Assembly (NCBI GenBank): GCA_964568355.1
Contig: CAZMRK010000102.1
Coordinates: 1-15,711 of the forward strand
Reading direction: 5' to 3'
Length of the DNA stretch: 15,711 nucleotides
Origin: JAJPJX01 sp964568355
GTDB taxonomy: Bacteria > Acidobacteriota > Terriglobia > Bryobacterales > Bryobacteraceae
Numbering within the stretch: position 1 is the first letter of the stretch; the number at the start of each line of letters is the position of its first letter. The position numbers and the translations under genes were made by a program. Below, piece after piece: positions 14,501 through 15,711 of the stretch. The notes beneath the pieces were generated by a model, which was not told the DNA's origin, searched no databases, and was given only the letters and a program-made list of their open reading frames with translations.

Positions 14501-14817
14501 AGGGTATTGGACCAGGCTCCCTATGGTTTGATCCCGCCGCCTTTGCCGTGGCGCCGCGTTATCAGTTCGGCAATCTCGGCCGCGGTATCTTCCACGGTCC
14601 GGACTTCCGCAACACCGACGTCGGCCTTTTCAAGACCTTTCCGATGAAGGAACGAATGCGCGTGCAGTTCCGCGCGGAGTTTTTCAATCTCCTCAACGAT
14701 ACCAATTTCGGAAATCCGGACGGCACGCTGGGAGACAACAATTTCGGATCGGTCACCGGCATGGCCGGCGGTATCCACCAGCGCCAGATTCAATTCGGTC
14801 TCAAGGTGATCTATTGA
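11566..14817 (+). CDS. Oar-like TonB-dependent outer-membrane receptor (receptor 2)
   Basis: Outer-membrane receptor of 1083 residues from ATG 11566. The signal peptide covers residues 1 to about 32 (MRTPCTRRVFFLPLAG, cleavage near LYGQA). A carboxypeptidase-regulatory-like domain (about 35-115, GNITGRVTDPTGASVPGASV) follows, then EEVQVQA in place of a clear TonB box, a plug with L154-P-L-N-G-R-N-F161 and GANIDIAIKSGTNDLHGTAY, and a long barrel. The signature R1036-A-E-F-F-N-L-L-N1044 lies close to the end, and the last residue is tyrosine, an acceptable BAM signal. Length and order match receptor 1, but sequence and codon choice differ (C-ending here), suggesting separate histories rather than recent duplication. 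Eight Ts at 11593-11600 encode part of the signal peptide. It has its own promoter, lies downstream of the TPR-CRTAC1 pair, and ends 15 nt from the convergent receptor 3. Substrate unknown. Confidence 0.95.
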   Translation: MRTPCTRRVFFLPLAGTALLTLVWVVQLYGQATTFGNITGRVTDPTGASVPGASVRVTNVDTGIIRQGVTDSGGDYAIRSLNPGFYNIEVAAPNFQRQVAERVKLDVAQTITQDFRLSVGKVTEEVQVQAQAPLLQSETGTVGTVIENAKVQELPLNGRNFNDLTRLVPGAVRGTNNGAETIQGETFTVTGSRSDDNYYALDGMYNNGTFFKTAAIHPSVDAIQEFKIQQNTSAIYGAAAGANIDIAIKSGTNDLHGTAYEFLRNDKLDARDYFAQNIPEYRRNNFGFTIGAPVLIPKIYNGKNKTFWFFNYEGLREVSGNSQLITVPTPAMVGGDLSRTLTGAPAQPIFNPYSGHVVNGNVVRDPFPGNIIPSSLIKPYSTAYAQYWFPTNLLPGTPNFINTLNNTRQDDQINIRIDQKLSEKNNIYGRVSWSDLDLIQPGNMPKAFEGTYNKYRGVAINDTHVFSPTTILNLKAGYLRNNLGQGPTEHFIDLYRSAGLTNTPLNFRNFDYPINFSISGFDGPNLGNLVNGPDFIYQGTAMLTKIVGRHTFTAGYDYTRLRIFHDSVFSTFNYDGVPTADPQNVANTGQPMASFLLGLPSTANRIVGQTDLDLRHDLHHVYIQDDIKVSDRLTLNLGLRWEYNQWPHHIRGRLSGFDTLTSQLFWTTTNPVTNQPANVRPEIADPRYRNFAPRIGFAYRLANKTVIRSAFGIFYNSNFSWEWSDSRGGWPFSVSDNLSALNTGVALSPTDSLFQSFDPSKVTPQNQHTVARDVKTPSMQKWNFGVEHQLRSDLLLELNYQGSHGVHLGSFLSTNDPPPGPGDPELRRPYPQNHGAFSELKHVATSKYHALTAKVEKRFTGGFSILGSYAYGKSIDLNSQFGGTSPQNNACIRCDLGLSDFDQRHVLNASYIWALPFGRNMRGFGRQVFAGWEITGITTFESGRVYNVGINFDNANVGARGNFQRPNLVGDPFPSGFQQGIGPGSLWFDPAAFAVAPRYQFGNLGRGIFHGPDFRNTDVGLFKTFPMKERMRVQFRAEFFNLLNDTNFGNPDGTLGDNNFGSVTGMAGGIHQRQIQFGLKVIY
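11593..11600 (+). repeat. Homopolymer of eight T within signal-peptide codons of receptor 2
   Basis: The run encodes Phe-Phe and the first two bases of a Leu codon at residues 10-12. It uses TTT although phenylalanine elsewhere in this gene is usually TTC, and it is the longest single-base run I noticed in the window. Slippage here would knock out the receptor. Confidence 0.6.
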
Positions 14818-14832
14818 CCACCTGCGAACGAA

Positions 14833-15711
14833 TCAGAAATACAGTTTTGCTCCCACCTGCATCTGGCGCGGATTGTTTGCCTGGCTGGTAATCAACCCGA
14901 AACTCGGGGACGTGTACGTGCTATTCGGCGCGCCCCAGCGAACCCGGTTGAACAGATTAAACACTTCGAGCCGGACCACCAGCCGAAGTTGCTCCCCAAA
15001 CGGCACGCTCTTGGACACGCTGATGTTTTCCGTGTAGCTGAATGGCGTCCGCACCCTGGGATTGTTGCGCGTGGCGTTGCCCAGGGTACTGTCCAGCGCC
15101 GCTTGCGGCGCCTGCTGAAAGGCCGCCTTGTTCCACCATAGATCTGCGGATGGATCGAAACTGCTGCCCGCGATCGGAGCCCGCCAGTTGTCGTACGACG
15201 TGATCGTGACCCTGGCGCCGCTGCCTCCCGGATAGATCGGCGGCGTATACCCCGAGCTCACGCTCATCGGCGTCCCCGAAGTATATTCGAGGAACCCCGC
15301 CAGCCCCCAGTTTCCGAGCACCTTCGACGGCCATCCCTGTGAAAGGTACCGCTTGCCCTTGCCGGCGGGCAACTCATAGCTGAAGGCCATGCGCGCCACG
15401 TGCGTCTGGTCGTCGCTGCTGAGTGCCTTCTGCAGCCGGAGATTGTAGTAGTCGAGCGGCACTGTCGAGCCTGGATACCCCGATTCGGCGTTGGAGAACA
15501 TCTTCGAAAGCACGTAGGACCCGAGGAGTGTCAAGCCGGACGAATACCGCTTGTCCACTTTCAGCACAAGCGCGTGGTAGCTGGAATTGCCGAGCCCGTC
15601 ATTTCCGTTGTAGCTGTAGATGTACTTGTATTGCGGGAAGCGCTGGAGAGCCTGCTGGACCGTGCCGGTAAAGCCCGGATACGGAACCGGGATTCCAGCA
15701 GCGCGCGCCGC
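14833..15711 (-). CDS. TonB-dependent receptor, C-terminal part (receptor 3, cut by window edge)
   Basis: The frame stays open from the right edge of the window to a TGA at 14833-14835, giving 292 residues of the C-terminal barrel; a GTG at 15567 is internal and not a real start, since protein-like sequence (for example FTGTVQQALQRFPQYKYIY) continues upstream of it. Family marks are the SSYHALVLKVDKRYSSGLTL and LLGSYVLSK strand pair, the SYELPAGKGKRYLSQGW turn, the R-L-E-V-F-N-L-F-N signature, and a terminal phenylalanine after MQVGAKLY. It is an Oar-like relative of receptors 1 and 2. It converges on receptor 2 with a 15-nt gap and no visible terminator. The N-terminal domains and promoter lie outside the window. 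Confidence 0.92.
   Translation of the reverse strand, partial: AARAAGIPVPYPGFTGTVQQALQRFPQYKYIYSYNGNDGLGNSSYHALVLKVDKRYSSGLTLLGSYVLSKMFSNAESGYPGSTVPLDYYNLRLQKALSSDDQTHVARMAFSYELPAGKGKRYLSQGWPSKVLGNWGLAGFLEYTSGTPMSVSSGYTPPIYPGGSGARVTITSYDNWRAPIAGSSFDPSADLWWNKAAFQQAPQAALDSTLGNATRNNPRVRTPFSYTENISVSKSVPFGEQLRLVVRLEVFNLFNRVRWGAPNSTYTSPSFGLITSQANNPRQMQVGAKLYF

Noticed and set aside
15423..15671. Plus-strand 82-residue frame opposite receptor 3
   Set aside because: It is Ser/Arg/Ala-rich and antisense to conserved barrel strands of receptor 3; no independent support.

Overview
The window looks like chromosome from a GC-rich Acidobacteriota bacterium, most likely of the Solibacter/Bryobacter type. 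This is inferred from gene content: three Oar-like TonB-dependent receptors carrying a carboxypeptidase-regulatory-like N-terminal domain, a TPR gene coupled to a CRTAC1 (FG-GAP plus ASPIC/UnbV) gene, and a Tat-exported glycoside-hydrolase-like protein. I see no rRNA, tRNA, CRISPR array, phage gene or insertion sequence.

Layout. (1) 1-90 (+) holds the last 29 codons of an unidentified gene, overlapped tail-to-tail by a YafY-type HTH/WYL regulator (5-1054, -). (2) That regulator is divergent from a DinB/YfiT-like gene (1120-1632, +) across a 65-bp shared control region. (3) 1909-7341 (+) is a receptor / Tat-exported TIM-barrel protein / TPR protein group. The last two genes overlap by one base, and a strong hairpin follows the receptor stop codon. 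(4) 7348-8037 (-) is a small TPR protein, convergent with the preceding gene at a 6-nt gap and divergent from the next. It appears to have lost its natural start through one extra base. (5) 8126-11409 (+) is a large all-TPR exported protein overlapping a CRTAC1 gene by ATGA. (6) 11566-14817 (+) is a second complete receptor with a good sigma-70-type promoter. (7) 14833-15711 (-) is the C-terminal part of a third receptor, facing the second across 15 nt.

How the genes may work together. Nearly every protein from 1909 onward carries an export signal or is an outer-membrane receptor, so the region looks devoted to the cell envelope. My inference is that receptor 1, the TIM-barrel protein and TPR protein 1 handle one substrate (bind and import, process, scaffold), while the large TPR protein, CRTAC1 protein and receptor 2 form a second module of similar logic. 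The substrates cannot be read from sequence. There is no SusD-like lipoprotein, so this is not a Bacteroidetes-type polysaccharide utilisation locus.

The points most worth checking are the apparent one-base frameshift in the signal peptide of the inverted TPR gene, the 8-T tract in the signal-peptide codons of receptor 2, the hairpin between receptor 1 and the TIM-barrel gene, the 3' overlap at the left edge, and the opposite synonymous-codon preferences of the two complete receptors.
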